From: Halomonas alkalisoli
Lineage (GTDB): Bacteria > Pseudomonadota > Gammaproteobacteria > Pseudomonadales > Halomonadaceae
Assembly (NCBI RefSeq): GCF_021412585.1
Contig: NZ_JAKCMI010000012.1
Coordinates: 124,001 to 188,000 of the forward strand
Length of the DNA stretch: 64,000 nucleotides
Reading direction: 5' to 3'
Made by a program: the position numbers and the translations under genes. Positions 25,675 to 34,588 of this stretch are shown here, in pieces; the first letter of the stretch is position 1; every line of letters starts with the position of its first letter. Below the pieces are notes generated by a model. It saw only the letters and a program-made list of their open reading frames with translations, ran no database searches and was not told where the DNA came from.

Positions 25675-26289
25675 TTACCCCTGGCGGGTGGCGTCATAGG
25701 CGAGGTTGTCGGCAGCCGCCTGGGGGTTGCCCGACCAGGCCCCGTCGGGATGGCCTCGCTGGACCACCCGCTGGCGGAAGATGTCGGCCACGGTCTGGGC
25801 ATCGCCGGCCAGCAGCGCCTTGGTGGAGCACATCTCGGCACACAGGGGCAGCTTGCCCTCCGCGATGCGGTTGGCGCCGTATTTCTCGTACTCCTCTTCC
25901 TTCGAGTCGGCCGGGCCGCCGGCGCAGAAGGTGCACTTGTCCATCTTGCCGCGCTCGCCGAAGGCGTTCTGCTTGGGAAACTGCGGTGCCCCGAAGGGGC
26001 AGGCGTAGAGGCAGTAGCCGCAGCCGATGCACAGGTCCTTGTCGTGGAGTACGATGCCGTCCTCGGTCTTGTAGAAGCAGTCGGTGGGGCAGACCGCCAT
26101 GCAGGGGGCATCGTCGCAGTGCATGCAGGCCACCGAGATCGAGACCTCGCTGGGCTCGCCGTCGTCGAGGGTCACGACGCGGCGGCGCTGGATGCCCCAT
26201 TCGACGTCGTTGGCGTTCTTGCAGGCGGTGACGCAGCCGTTGCAGTCGATACAGCGCTCCGCGTCGCACATGAATTTCATCTGGGCCAT
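25675..26289 (-). CDS. fdhB: Formate dehydrogenase beta subunit (4Fe-4S)
   Basis: 204-aa electron-transfer subunit with four ferredoxin-type cysteine groups: CIDCNGCVTAC, CMHCDDAPCMAVCPTDCF, CIGCGYCLYACPFGAPQFP, and CTFC/CAEMC. It begins MAQMKFMCDAERCIDC without a signal peptide and without the C-terminal membrane anchor of E. coli FdnH, so FdhI alone carries the membrane contact. It transfers electrons from the molybdenum subunit to the cytochrome b. Gaps to both neighbours are short. Confidence 0.93.
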   Translation of the reverse strand: MAQMKFMCDAERCIDCNGCVTACKNANDVEWGIQRRRVVTLDDGEPSEVSISVACMHCDDAPCMAVCPTDCFYKTEDGIVLHDKDLCIGCGYCLYACPFGAPQFPKQNAFGERGKMDKCTFCAGGPADSKEEEYEKYGANRIAEGKLPLCAEMCSTKALLAGDAQTVADIFRQRVVQRGHPDGAWSGNPQAAADNLAYDATRQG

Positions 26290-26314
26290 GGGAATCTCCT
26301 GTTGGCGAGCGCAA

Positions 26315-29170
26315 TCAGCTGGCTTTCTCGATACGACACAGGGTGCACTTGGTTTCCTGCATCTGCGTCACGGTGTCATAGCCGTAGGTGGTGGCGGTGT
26401 TGGCCGCCTCACCGAGCACGTAGGGGGCCGATCCTTCCGGATAACGGTCGTGCAGGTTCTCGCCCTGGAATATGCCGCCGAAGTGGAAGGGCATGAACAC
26501 CACCTCACGGGATACTCGGGGCGTCACCAGAGCCTGGACACGGACGCGCCCGCCCTCGGCGCCCTCGACCCAGACCATGTCGCCGTCGGCCACCGCCAGC
26601 TCGTTGGCCAATGCCGGGTTGATCTCGACGAACATCTCCTGCTGCAGCTCGGCGAGCCACGACATGGAGCGGGTCTCTTCGCCACCGCCCTCGTACTCCA
26701 CCAGGCGTCCTGAGGTGAGGATGATGGGGTAGCGATCGGAGTTGTCGTTGTCCTGGATGCTCTTGTAGAGGGTCGGCAGCCGATAGTGTGAGGCGACGTC
26801 ATCCCAGGTGGGATAGTCGGCGACCAGGTCGCGGCGGCTGGTGTAGAGCGGTTCGCGGTGCTTGGGGATGGGATCGGGGAAGGTCCAGACGTTGCAGCGC
26901 GCCTTGGCATTGCCGAAGGGGGCGCACTCGTGGGCGATCGCCACCCGCTGGATGCCGCCCGTCAGGTCGGTCTTCCAGTTCTTGCCCTCCGCCTCGGCCT
27001 GTTCATCCGGAGTGAGGTCGTCCCACCAGCCCAGGTCCTTGAGCATCTCGGCGGTGAATTCCGGATAGCCGTCGTTGAGCTCGGATCCCTCGCTGAAGAC
27101 GCCGTCGGCCAGGATGTTCTCGCCGTTGTGCTCGATGCCGAAGCGAGCGCGGAAGGTCAGGCCGCCTTCGGAGACCGGCTTGCTGGTGTCGTAGAGGATC
27201 GGGGTGCCGGGATGGCCCATCTCGGCGGTACCCCAGCAGGGCCACGGCAGGCCATAGTAGTCGCCATCGGCCGGGCCACCCTCGGCCTGCAGGGTACGGA
27301 AGCTGAAGGTATGCCAGTTCTGCTGATGTGCCTTGAGCCGCTCGGGGCTCTGTCCGGTGTAGCCGACCGTCCACATGCCGCGGTTGAACTCGCGGGTGAT
27401 GTCCTCGATGAGCGGCTCGGTGCCGTTCACCTGGATATTCTTGAACAGCTCATCGGCAAATCCCAGCTTGCGCGACAGCAGGTACATGATCTCGTGGTCC
27501 GGCTTGGACTCGAACAGCGGTTCGATGACCTTGTCGCGCCACTGGAGGGCGCGGTTGGTGGCGGTGACGCTGCCGGTTGTCTCGAACTGGGTCGCCGCCG
27601 GCAGCAGATAGACCCCGTCGCTGCGGCCGTGCATGACGCCGGCCACGGTGGGATAGGGGTCGACGATGACCATCATCTCGAGCTGCTGCATGGCCTTCTG
27701 CATTTCGGGTCCGCGAGTCTGGGAATTGACCGCATGGCCCCAGTAGAACATCGCCTTGAGTCGGGAGCGCTGGGAGATCGCGTCTTCCTCCTCGAGCACG
27801 CCGTCGACCCAGCGCGACACCGTGATGCCGTTGCTGTACATGGGCTGGCCATCGGCGTACTCGGTCTGATCGAAGCGGCTCTTCAGCCAGTCCAGGTCGA
27901 GGTCCCAGACGCGGGCCCAGTGGGCCCAGGCGCCCTCGGCGAGGCCGTAGTAGCCGGGAAGGGAGTGGGACATCAGGCCCAGGTCGGTGGCGCCCTGGAC
28001 GTTGTCGTGGCCACGGAAGATGTTGGCGCCGCCGCCCGACTTGCCGATGTTACCCAGCGCCAGCTCGAGGATGCAGTAGGCCCGGGTGTTGTTGTTGCCG
28101 GTGGTGTGCTGGGTGCCGCCCATGCACCAGACGATACAGCCGGGGCGGTTATCGGCGAGCCGGCGCGCAGTGTCGTGCATCATCGTCTCGGGGACGCCGG
28201 TGATGCGCTCGACCTCACTGGGCGGGAAGTTGGCCACTTCCTCGCGTACCTCGTCCATGGCATAGACGCGTTGGTTGATGTACTCCCGGTCTTCCCAGCC
28301 GTTCTCGAAGATGTGCCACAGCAGGCCCCAAATGAAGGCCACGTCGGAGCCGGGGCGGATGCGCACGAAGCTGTCGGCCTTGGCGGCGGTGCGGGTGAAG
28401 CGCGGGTCGACGACGATGATCTGGGCGTGACTGCGCTCCTTGGCCAGCAGGATATGCTGCATGGCCACCGGGTGGGCCTCGCTGGGGTTGGAGCCGATGA
28501 ACATGATCGACCTGCTGTTCTGCATGTCGTTCAGCGAGTTGGTCATCGCCCCGTATCCCCAGGTATTCGCTACCCCGGCTACGGTGGTGGAGTGGCAGAT
28601 GCGCGCCTGGTGGTCGGTGTTATTGGTGCCGGCCAGGGCCGCGAACTTGCGCATCAGGTAGGCCTGTTCATTGTTGAACTTGGCCGACCCCAGCCAGTAG
28701 ACGCTGTCGGGGCCGTGAGCTTCGGTAAGCTGGAGTACCTTGTCGCCGATCTCCTCGATGGCCTCGTCCCAGCTGAGACGCTGCCACTCGCCGCCCACCA
28801 GCTTCATGGGGTACTTGAGGCGCCGGCTGGAGTGGCCATGCTGACGTAGCGAGGCCCCCTTGGCGCAGTGGGCGCCGCGGTTGATGGGGTGGTCGAAGGC
28901 AGGCTCTTGCTTGGTCCAGATCCCCTCCTGGACCTCGGCATAGACGCCACAGCCCACCGAACAGTGAGAGCAGATGGTTCGCTTGGTCTCCACCGGAGAG
29001 TCGAGGACGGGGGTCTTGTCCGAGGCGTCGCTGCGGCGCATCATCGGGGCACCCATGAAGCCAGCCGCGGCGAGGCCGCCCGTGGTGGCGCCGGTGCGCT
29101 TGAGGAACTGCCGACGGGAAATGCCCAGCCCGTGTGCCTTGGGGGCATCGCTTTTACGAGTCAGACGCAT
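26315..29170 (-). CDS. fdhA: Formate dehydrogenase catalytic alpha subunit (Cys form)
   Basis: 951-aa molybdopterin oxidoreductase that oxidises formate to CO2 in the periplasm. The Tat signal has the twin arginine at residues 19-20 (SRRQFLK). An Fe4S4 site is at C67, C70, C74 and C102. The active-site residue is C192 in RICHSTTVAGV, where E. coli FdnG has selenocysteine; no in-frame TGA appears. The molybdopterin-binding domains fill the rest. The C-terminus has a further CTLC pair (residues near 940), not part of the E. coli enzyme. The next gene, fdhB, follows at 25 nt. A Mo rather than W cofactor is inferred from moaB/moeA downstream. Confidence 0.95.
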   Translation of the reverse strand: MRLTRKSDAPKAHGLGISRRQFLKRTGATTGGLAAAGFMGAPMMRRSDASDKTPVLDSPVETKRTICSHCSVGCGVYAEVQEGIWTKQEPAFDHPINRGAHCAKGASLRQHGHSSRRLKYPMKLVGGEWQRLSWDEAIEEIGDKVLQLTEAHGPDSVYWLGSAKFNNEQAYLMRKFAALAGTNNTDHQARICHSTTVAGVANTWGYGAMTNSLNDMQNSRSIMFIGSNPSEAHPVAMQHILLAKERSHAQIIVVDPRFTRTAAKADSFVRIRPGSDVAFIWGLLWHIFENGWEDREYINQRVYAMDEVREEVANFPPSEVERITGVPETMMHDTARRLADNRPGCIVWCMGGTQHTTGNNNTRAYCILELALGNIGKSGGGANIFRGHDNVQGATDLGLMSHSLPGYYGLAEGAWAHWARVWDLDLDWLKSRFDQTEYADGQPMYSNGITVSRWVDGVLEEEDAISQRSRLKAMFYWGHAVNSQTRGPEMQKAMQQLEMMVIVDPYPTVAGVMHGRSDGVYLLPAATQFETTGSVTATNRALQWRDKVIEPLFESKPDHEIMYLLSRKLGFADELFKNIQVNGTEPLIEDITREFNRGMWTVGYTGQSPERLKAHQQNWHTFSFRTLQAEGGPADGDYYGLPWPCWGTAEMGHPGTPILYDTSKPVSEGGLTFRARFGIEHNGENILADGVFSEGSELNDGYPEFTAEMLKDLGWWDDLTPDEQAEAEGKNWKTDLTGGIQRVAIAHECAPFGNAKARCNVWTFPDPIPKHREPLYTSRRDLVADYPTWDDVASHYRLPTLYKSIQDNDNSDRYPIILTSGRLVEYEGGGEETRSMSWLAELQQEMFVEINPALANELAVADGDMVWVEGAEGGRVRVQALVTPRVSREVVFMPFHFGGIFQGENLHDRYPEGSAPYVLGEAANTATTYGYDTVTQMQETKCTLCRIEKAS

Positions 29171-29203
29171 GGTGTGATCTCCTGGCTATTGGCTGTCGAG
29201 CCG

Positions 29204-29404
29204 TCAGTCCCGCAGGGTGGCGTAGAAGGTGCGGATATGATCGGTTTCCCGATAGCCTTGGGCCGTATCGACCACCGGCTCGGCTTTGTTCTCGGCCTGT
29301 ACCAGGGTAACGTGACCGACGGCGGCGGCCGCGCCGGCGGCAGCAGTGCCGAGCCCCAGGGTCTTGAGAAAGCGACGGCGCTGCGGATTGTTGGTCTTGT
29401 TCAT
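29204..29404 (-). CDS. Small twin-arginine formate dehydrogenase-associated protein
   Basis: 66-aa protein with a Tat signal, QRRRFLKTLG, followed by an alanine-rich hydrophobic stretch (about residues 19-35) and a polar tail with a GYRETDHIRTFY ending. It matches the family of short formate dehydrogenase-region Tat proteins found directly upstream of fdhA. Start ATG 29404 has GAGG 8 nt upstream; an in-frame ATG 60 nt earlier is possible. Its exact role is unknown; it may help export of the FdhA-FdhB complex. Confidence 0.85.
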   Translation of the reverse strand: MNKTNNPQRRRFLKTLGLGTAAAGAAAAVGHVTLVQAENKAEPVVDTAQGYRETDHIRTFYATLRD

Positions 29405-29519
29405 GGTGGTTTCCTCGGTCATGCCGTGGCCTTGAGTTGGCGTTGTTGTGTTTTTCATGGTCACTCTTTCGATGCTGTTGCCCGTTCCCTTGCTGTCGGT
29501 ATACGGGCATCAGCCGGAG

Positions 29520-30149
29520 TCAGGGTTCCACCAGCCTGACGGGTTCATGCGCTGCCTCACGAGCGAGTAGCGCCTCTTCCCTGTCGATGAAGGCCCGACC
29601 GAGTCGGCCGACACCGGAATAGAAATCACTCTCCACGCCGGCCAGGTCCGTCAGGCAGGTCGATGCCCATGGGGCGATGTGGGTCATGAAAAAGCGTGCC
29701 TCCGCGTGAGAGCCGGACTCGATGAGCAGGGCCATCGCCTCGCAGAGTGCGGCGAGGTGGTCCTCGGGCTCACGCGTTGGTTCGTTGCGTTCGATGCCCA
29801 GCGCCTTGAGATCGTGGCGCAGCGCGACCAATGCCTGATCCATCAGCTCGCCATTGCGGTACCAGGAGGCGTAAGGCGCCACGTCGCCCTGGATGACTCC
29901 GACGAGGTGGCGGAAGTGCGCCCGAGCGAGTGTCTCAGGGCGCGAACCACGGGACGCTTCGGTGAGTGCACGCCAGGAAGCGGCCAGAGGGCTGGTGTCA
30001 TCCTCCACTTGAAGGTTCGCCAGCCATGCCAGCAGCTCCGGGTGGGGCGGCTCGCGCAGCAAGCGCGCCAGCAGCCGGTAGACATCGGCTCTCAGGGCAT
30101 CGTCTTCGTCCAACTCACGAGCCTCCTCGTGCATGACAGTGTCGCTCAT
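29520..30149 (-). CDS. TorD-family Tat chaperone
   Basis: 209-aa helical protein of the TorD/DmsD fold, which binds a molybdoenzyme signal peptide until the cofactor is inserted. The motif EPEDHLAALCEAMALLIE is the conserved TorD signature (E-P-x-D-H). It lies in the fdh operon, 4 nt from the multi-cluster ferredoxin gene, so FdhA is the likely client. A signal peptide is absent, so it works in the cytosol. Confidence 0.88.
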   Translation of the reverse strand: MSDTVMHEEARELDEDDALRADVYRLLARLLREPPHPELLAWLANLQVEDDTSPLAASWRALTEASRGSRPETLARAHFRHLVGVIQGDVAPYASWYRNGELMDQALVALRHDLKALGIERNEPTREPEDHLAALCEAMALLIESGSHAEARFFMTHIAPWASTCLTDLAGVESDFYSGVGRLGRAFIDREEALLAREAAHEPVRLVEP

Positions 30150-30153
30150 GGAT

Positions 30154-31875
30154 TCACACCTTCAGTTGCGATTCGGGGTCCCGTGCAAGTTCCCGCCACA
30201 CGTCCCGCACGCGACAGTCCTCACACATCTCGATCCGTGAGATCGCATCGCCGGCGAAATAGGGATGGTCGGCCAGCTTGGCCTTGATGACGGCGATGGT
30301 GCTGGCGGTGGCGAACGGCTTGCCGCAGCGGATACAGTCGAAGGCCGCCTCTGAGTGGCAGACGCGCCGCTGGTTCCGAGCGGGGTCGGCCAGGAAGCCG
30401 GGAAGCAGGGCGATGGCGTCCTCGGGGCAGGCGTCCGCGCAAAGGCCGCACTGCACGCAGTCGGCCTCGCGGAAGTTCAATTGGGGACTCTCATTGCCGG
30501 CTGACAATGCGGGCGTCGGACAGCCGGCGACACATGCCATGCAGAGCGTGCAGCGCTGGATATCTACCGCAAGTCCGCCATAGGCGGCATCGGGCGGTAT
30601 GGCATGACGCTCTCCGTCCTGCCGACCCAGCTCGGCAAGGTGGTCGAGCACGCCGTTGAGCCGATCGCGCTTGCCAGTGCTGTCAAGCACGAGGCCGTCG
30701 GCGGGGAGCGGCGGATGGGCGGGAAGGGCATCCCTGGCCGTCGTGTCGCCGACAGCGATCGCGGAAATCCGCTCGCGCGGGTGGCCCAGTGCCTCGAGAA
30801 GGGCGTGTGCCTGGGCCAACTGATCGTCGAGGAAGGCGACCAGGCGCTCCGGCATGTCAGGGTGATGCTGAAGGCGAACCTCAGCGGCACCGCCCGCAAC
30901 GGCCGTCAGCCACTGGTCATGACCGGCCGCGCCGAGCTCCTCAAGAGGCACGTCGAGGACGTGGCCGGCCGGAGTCTCGTCGGGGTGGAGGTGTTCGCTC
31001 GACACGAATCGCACCACCGGCTGGCCGCCGCCCGCCTGGCGGTAGGCCGCCAGCCAGGCCAGTAGGGTTTCCTGCTGGCGATGGGACTCGGGCATGCGAA
31101 ACTCGATGGCGCCGGAGGGGCAGGCGCTGCTGCAACTGCCGACCCCGTGACAGCGGTAGGGATCTATTTCGACGCGCGACTCGACCCGGCCTCGCACGCT
31201 CTGGATAGCATCGGCCGGGCAGACATCCAGGCAGCGGGTACAGCCCGTATTGCCACTGGCGGCATGGGCACAGAGATCGTGATTGATCTGGAAATAGCGG
31301 GGCTTGTCGAATTCACCGACCAGTGCAGTGAAGGCCTCGAGGTGAGATTCGCTTTCGGCAGTACCCCAGCGAACGGTGACATAGCCCGGTGGAGGCAACT
31401 CCAACGCAAGTGCGGGCGTCTCGCAAAGGTCCAGGATCTGGTCGAAATGGTCACGCTCGACCAGTGCCCGGGCCAGGTCCAAAGACTGGCCTCCCTGCTC
31501 GAGCGTGACCCGAAAGCGACCCAGGTAGCCATCAACGCGCAGGCTTGCGGCCTGCTCGCGCGTCAGGGTGTGGCAGGTCACTGTCCGGGTATCGGCCAAC
31601 AGGGTTTCGTCATCGGCGGGGGCACCGTCGATGGCGGATGGATCGACCGGCTCGGTGATCAGCAGGGACACCGAGGCCAGCCCGTGGTCGTGAAGTGCGC
31701 GTGCGGCACGGCGTGCGTCACGCTCGTTGCCGAGTATCAGGGCATGTCCCTGGCTGACATAGCTGACGCTGGATGGAGTGAGGTTGATAGGCCAGGAGAC
31801 CCGGCGATGCATCGCCTCCCTTGCCTGGCGATTGCCGGCTTCATCCACCGGCATTGTGTGGATTAGATGATTCAT
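30154..31875 (-). CDS. Multi-4Fe-4S ferredoxin-type protein of the fdh locus
   Basis: 573-aa cytosolic protein with at least four iron-sulfur cysteine groups: CTRCLDVCPADAI and CSSACPSGAI (about 245-290), CTLCMACVAGCPTPAL and CVQCGLCADACPEDAI (about 445-500), and extra cysteines near the end (FDCIRCGKP, MCEDC). A middle domain (about 300-420) has no recognised motif. The family sits with DUF3305/DUF3306 and the TorD-like chaperone next to formate dehydrogenase. It may give electrons or sulfur or build the cofactor, but this is inference. Confidence 0.8.
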   Translation of the reverse strand: MNHLIHTMPVDEAGNRQAREAMHRRVSWPINLTPSSVSYVSQGHALILGNERDARRAARALHDHGLASVSLLITEPVDPSAIDGAPADDETLLADTRTVTCHTLTREQAASLRVDGYLGRFRVTLEQGGQSLDLARALVERDHFDQILDLCETPALALELPPPGYVTVRWGTAESESHLEAFTALVGEFDKPRYFQINHDLCAHAASGNTGCTRCLDVCPADAIQSVRGRVESRVEIDPYRCHGVGSCSSACPSGAIEFRMPESHRQQETLLAWLAAYRQAGGGQPVVRFVSSEHLHPDETPAGHVLDVPLEELGAAGHDQWLTAVAGGAAEVRLQHHPDMPERLVAFLDDQLAQAHALLEALGHPRERISAIAVGDTTARDALPAHPPLPADGLVLDSTGKRDRLNGVLDHLAELGRQDGERHAIPPDAAYGGLAVDIQRCTLCMACVAGCPTPALSAGNESPQLNFREADCVQCGLCADACPEDAIALLPGFLADPARNQRRVCHSEAAFDCIRCGKPFATASTIAVIKAKLADHPYFAGDAISRIEMCEDCRVRDVWRELARDPESQLKV

Positions 31876-31951
31876 GCCACCTCACGGTCTGGGTGCCTAA
31901 TTGTTATATTGTGTTTCTAATACTCAGTCTGGCTGATTATCGAGATCTTGC

Positions 31952-31969
31952 TAGACCACCCTTGGTCTA
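31952..31969. promoter_or_regulatory. 18-bp perfect dyad between DUF3306 and ferredoxin genes
   Basis: TAGACCA-CCCT-TGGTCTA, 7-bp arms, overlaps the DUF3306 stop codon and lies about 80 nt upstream of the 573-aa ferredoxin gene. The following AT-rich stretch contains a TATAAC-like -10. No T-run follows on the minus strand, so an operator is likelier than a terminator. Confidence 0.4.
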
Positions 31970-32569
31970 ATCTCCCTTTGATGTCGACGTATTGCTTTCG
32001 GCGCTGGTCTCCAGCGCACGTCGGGCATCTACCGCGTCCTCGTCACGGGAAGACGTCAATTCCCGGGGGGATTCCTGTGTGGACGCCTGGATGTTCGGCT
32101 CGTCGGGCGTGGTGAGCTCTGCACGTTCCACAGGATCGGTGGTTTCTGGATCTGGTTCGCTCTCTTCGAGCTTGCGGGTCCACTGCCTGAGGCGCTGGGC
32201 CATCTCGCTCGCCAGCGGTTTGAGAAGCTGGCGGTAGTCGTCATCGTAGTCGTCGAGACCATCGCGGATCCCATAGTGGCCACCCGAGAACATTTTGCGG
32301 AGGGCGCGCCGGCGCAGGGCATCGCTGACGCCCGCCTGCATGAACGCCTTGAAGTCGCTGCCGGCGGGCAGGTTGTCGGGGTCGGGAAGGGTCGCGTCGA
32401 GACTGCCGGGCTCGGGTGGCACCGAAGGGGAGGGGGGCGTATCGCTGCCCGGGCCCTGCATTGATTGTTCCGACGTTTGCACCGACTCGACGAGTTCGGG
32501 TTCATCGGCCTGAATGACATCGGCCTCCTCGCTGAGCTTGCGGTGTGACCAGCGACTCAGCCGGCTCAT
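31967..32569 (-). CDS. DUF3306 family protein
   Basis: 200-aa protein of unknown function that accompanies formate dehydrogenase genes. Its N-terminus MSRLSRWSHRKLSEEADV is conserved. The middle has the motif LPDPDNLPAGSDFKAFMQAGVSDALRRRALRKMF...YGIRDGLDDYDDDY (about 60-120). The ends are low-complexity and acidic. Start ATG 32569; the preceding DUF3305 gene ends at 32566, so they overlap by 4 nt. No membrane segment or metal motif is seen. Confidence 0.85.
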   Translation of the reverse strand: MSRLSRWSHRKLSEEADVIQADEPELVESVQTSEQSMQGPGSDTPPSPSVPPEPGSLDATLPDPDNLPAGSDFKAFMQAGVSDALRRRALRKMFSGGHYGIRDGLDDYDDDYRQLLKPLASEMAQRLRQWTRKLEESEPDPETTDPVERAELTTPDEPNIQASTQESPRELTSSRDEDAVDARRALETSAESNTSTSKGD

Positions 32570-32997
32570 ACGGCATGCTCCCTGGCGCGCCCGGCTCCCT
32601 TGCGTTTCTTCTTGCGCCCCTCGTCCGGGGCCTCGCCGTGGCGGGCCAGGTAGGCTTCCAGCCAAGCTTGGATCGCCAGTGGCATCGCCACTTCCAGCAC
32701 CTGTTGCTCACCATCGAGCCAGGAAGCGGCGACGTCCTGGCTGGCCGTGATTGCCGAGGGACGAGGCTCGCCACTGCTCTCGCCGCAACGCACGAACAGG
32801 CGGGGCGTGTCGGCATCGAGGTTGAAGCGGTAGGCGGCCCTTTCGGTGAGGTACAGCTGCAGCGTCAGGACCCAGGGCCCACCATCCCCCGGCACCAGAT
32901 CAACGATCTGCCATCGGGTGGCGCTGAAACCCTTGATACGCCGAGTCTCGCTGGCAATATCAAGACTCAGGGTTCGATGACTGCTTGGGTTGGTCAT
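32566..32997 (-). CDS. DUF3305 family protein
   Basis: 143-aa protein of unknown function found with DUF3306 at fdh loci. Conserved parts are the WQIVDLVP segment and the LYLTERAAYRFNLDADTPRLFVRC stretch. It is the first gene of the leftward fdh block. The start at ATG 32997 (MTNPSSHRTLSLDIASETRRIKG) is nearer to the conserved region than the in-frame ATG at 33060, which overlaps the fdhD promoter. The conserved co-occurrence suggests a role in FDH assembly (inference). Confidence 0.83.
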   Translation of the reverse strand: MTNPSSHRTLSLDIASETRRIKGFSATRWQIVDLVPGDGGPWVLTLQLYLTERAAYRFNLDADTPRLFVRCGESSGEPRPSAITASQDVAASWLDGEQQVLEVAMPLAIQAWLEAYLARHGEAPDEGRKKKRKGAGRAREHAV

Positions 32998-33091
32998 TGA
33001 TGCCGCTCCCACGGAAGTTGTCACTTCAGTAAAGACACTCGGCGGTCGGAATGCCATCATCGTCTATCAACGCTTTGTCGAGGAGCCGTCA

Positions 33092-33937
33092 ATGCACGAC
33101 ATCAGCCTTAGCCGGGCACGCCTGCCCACCACTCTGGAAGTCGAGGTGCTCGACGAGTTCGGGGAGTGCCGTCGCCAGGCCATTGCCGCCGAGCGCTCCC
33201 TGACCCTCTATCTCAACAAGCGTGAAATCGTCACCCTGATGACGCTGGGTGCCGACCCGGAGGCGTTGGTGGTGGGGTATCTGCGCAACCAGGGGCTACT
33301 CCAGAGCGCCGAGGATCTCGAGGTGGTACAGGTCGATTGGGAGGTGGAGGCAGCCGCCGTGGTGACCCGACGGCTGCCGGACGACATGGAGGCCCGGCTG
33401 GGGCAGCGTACCGTGACCACCGGCTGTGGCCAGGGCACGGTCTTCGGTCGGCTGCTGGATTCGACCTCGTTGAAGCGCTTGCCCGAGACACGATTAGCGC
33501 AGTCGGTGCTCTATGCGCTGCTCGAGCGGCTGGGTGATTACAACGAGACCTATCGCAGCGCCGGGGCGGTCCATGGCTGTGCACTTTGCCGCAAGGCCGA
33601 CGTGCTGGATTTCGTCGAAGACGTGGGGCGGCATAACGCGGTGGATACCCTGGCCGGGCGCCAGTGGCTGGGTACCAGCGAGACCACGGGCAGCGATATC
33701 TTCTACACCACCGGAAGATTGACCTCCGAGATGGTGCTGAAGGTGGCCCAGATGGGGATCAGTGTCCTGGTGTCACGTTCCGGCGTCACCCAGAAGGGCG
33801 TTGAACTGGCCGAGCGTTTCGGCGTGCTGTTGATCGCCCGGGCCAAGGGGCGCCACTTCCAGGCGATCAATGCCGGGACTAGGCTCGAACTGGATGCGGT
33901 GCCGGTACGGCGGCCGGGCGACCGCCGGCGCAGCTGA
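33092..33937 (+). CDS. fdhD: Formate dehydrogenase accessory sulfurtransferase FdhD
   Basis: Transfers sulfur from a cysteine desulfurase to the molybdenum cofactor of formate dehydrogenase, needed for activity. The 281-aa protein has the essential CxxC pair at C163 and C166 (HGCALC), within GAVHGCALCRKADVLDFVED and VGRHNAVD. Start ATG 33092 has AGGAG upstream; an in-frame ATG at 32990 would overlap DUF3305. It is divergent from the fdh operon. Confidence 0.95.
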   Translation: MHDISLSRARLPTTLEVEVLDEFGECRRQAIAAERSLTLYLNKREIVTLMTLGADPEALVVGYLRNQGLLQSAEDLEVVQVDWEVEAAAVVTRRLPDDMEARLGQRTVTTGCGQGTVFGRLLDSTSLKRLPETRLAQSVLYALLERLGDYNETYRSAGAVHGCALCRKADVLDFVEDVGRHNAVDTLAGRQWLGTSETTGSDIFYTTGRLTSEMVLKVAQMGISVLVSRSGVTQKGVELAERFGVLLIARAKGRHFQAINAGTRLELDAVPVRRPGDRRRS

Positions 33938-33939
33938 AC

Positions 33940-34572
33940 TCAGGTCGTCTCCCCGTAGGTACAGACCGACAGCACCACGGCATCCGTTTCGCTGGTCGAG
34001 ACCAGCGCGTGCCCCATGTCGCTGTCGAAGTAGATGCTGTCCCCCTGGGAGAGCTGCAACGGTTCGTAGAACTCGGTGTAGAGACAGATCTCGCCATCCA
34101 GCACCATCAGAAACTCCTCACCGTCATGACGCACCCACTCGCTGAACTCGTCGAAGCTGCGCGCCCGGACGATGGTCTTGAACGGTATCATGCGTTTCTG
34201 GGCCAGTTCACAGCTCAGCAGTTCATGCTCGTAGGTGGGTGTGGGGTGGTGCTCGCCCTTGCCCTGTCGGGTCAGGTCGCGGCGTCCCATGGTGCGAGGC
34301 TTGGCCCGGGGTGGGGTGAGGAGCTGGGGCAGGTCGATGCCGAGGCCGTTGATCAGCTTCTGTACGGCGGTGAAGGTCGGCGAGATCTGATTGTTCTCGA
34401 TCTTGGACAGGGTCGAGCGGGCCAGGCCGGTGCGCTGGCTGACGTCCTCGAGCGTCCAGTGGTTGGCCAGGCGAAGCTCCTTGAGTCGCTCGCCGAGGCG
34501 CAGCGGCTCCACGAATGGCTTGCGGCCGGATGCGATACGCAGCGCGGCCTGCTGGTCGGTGGTGGCGGGCAT
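33940..34572 (-). CDS. XRE-type regulator with cupin sensor domain
   Basis: 210-aa regulator. An N-terminal Cro/cI-like helix-turn-helix (about residues 25-75, RLKELRLANHWTLEDVSQRTGLARSTLSKIENNQISPTF) joins a C-terminal cupin barrel (about 130-205: EWVRHDGEEFLMVLDGEICLYTEF, DSIYFDSDMGHALVS). Such proteins repress nearby transport or catabolic genes until a small molecule binds the cupin. The start ATG 34572 is preferred over TTG at 34596. Upstream is a palindrome (34589-34603) that may be an autoregulatory site. The gene lies between fdhD and the HDAC gene; the target is not known. Confidence 0.85.
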   Translation of the reverse strand: MPATTDQQAALRIASGRKPFVEPLRLGERLKELRLANHWTLEDVSQRTGLARSTLSKIENNQISPTFTAVQKLINGLGIDLPQLLTPPRAKPRTMGRRDLTRQGKGEHHPTPTYEHELLSCELAQKRMIPFKTIVRARSFDEFSEWVRHDGEEFLMVLDGEICLYTEFYEPLQLSQGDSIYFDSDMGHALVSTSETDAVVLSVCTYGETT

Positions 34573-34588
34573 GGGCAGATTCACTATA

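Noticed and set aside
28584..28620. Selenocysteine in formate dehydrogenase
   Set aside because: The codon at the active site is cysteine (C192), and there is no in-frame TGA needing SECIS.
26858..28849. A 663-codon open frame on the plus strand
   Set aside because: It is antisense to fdhA and has no recognisable domain; a shadow frame.
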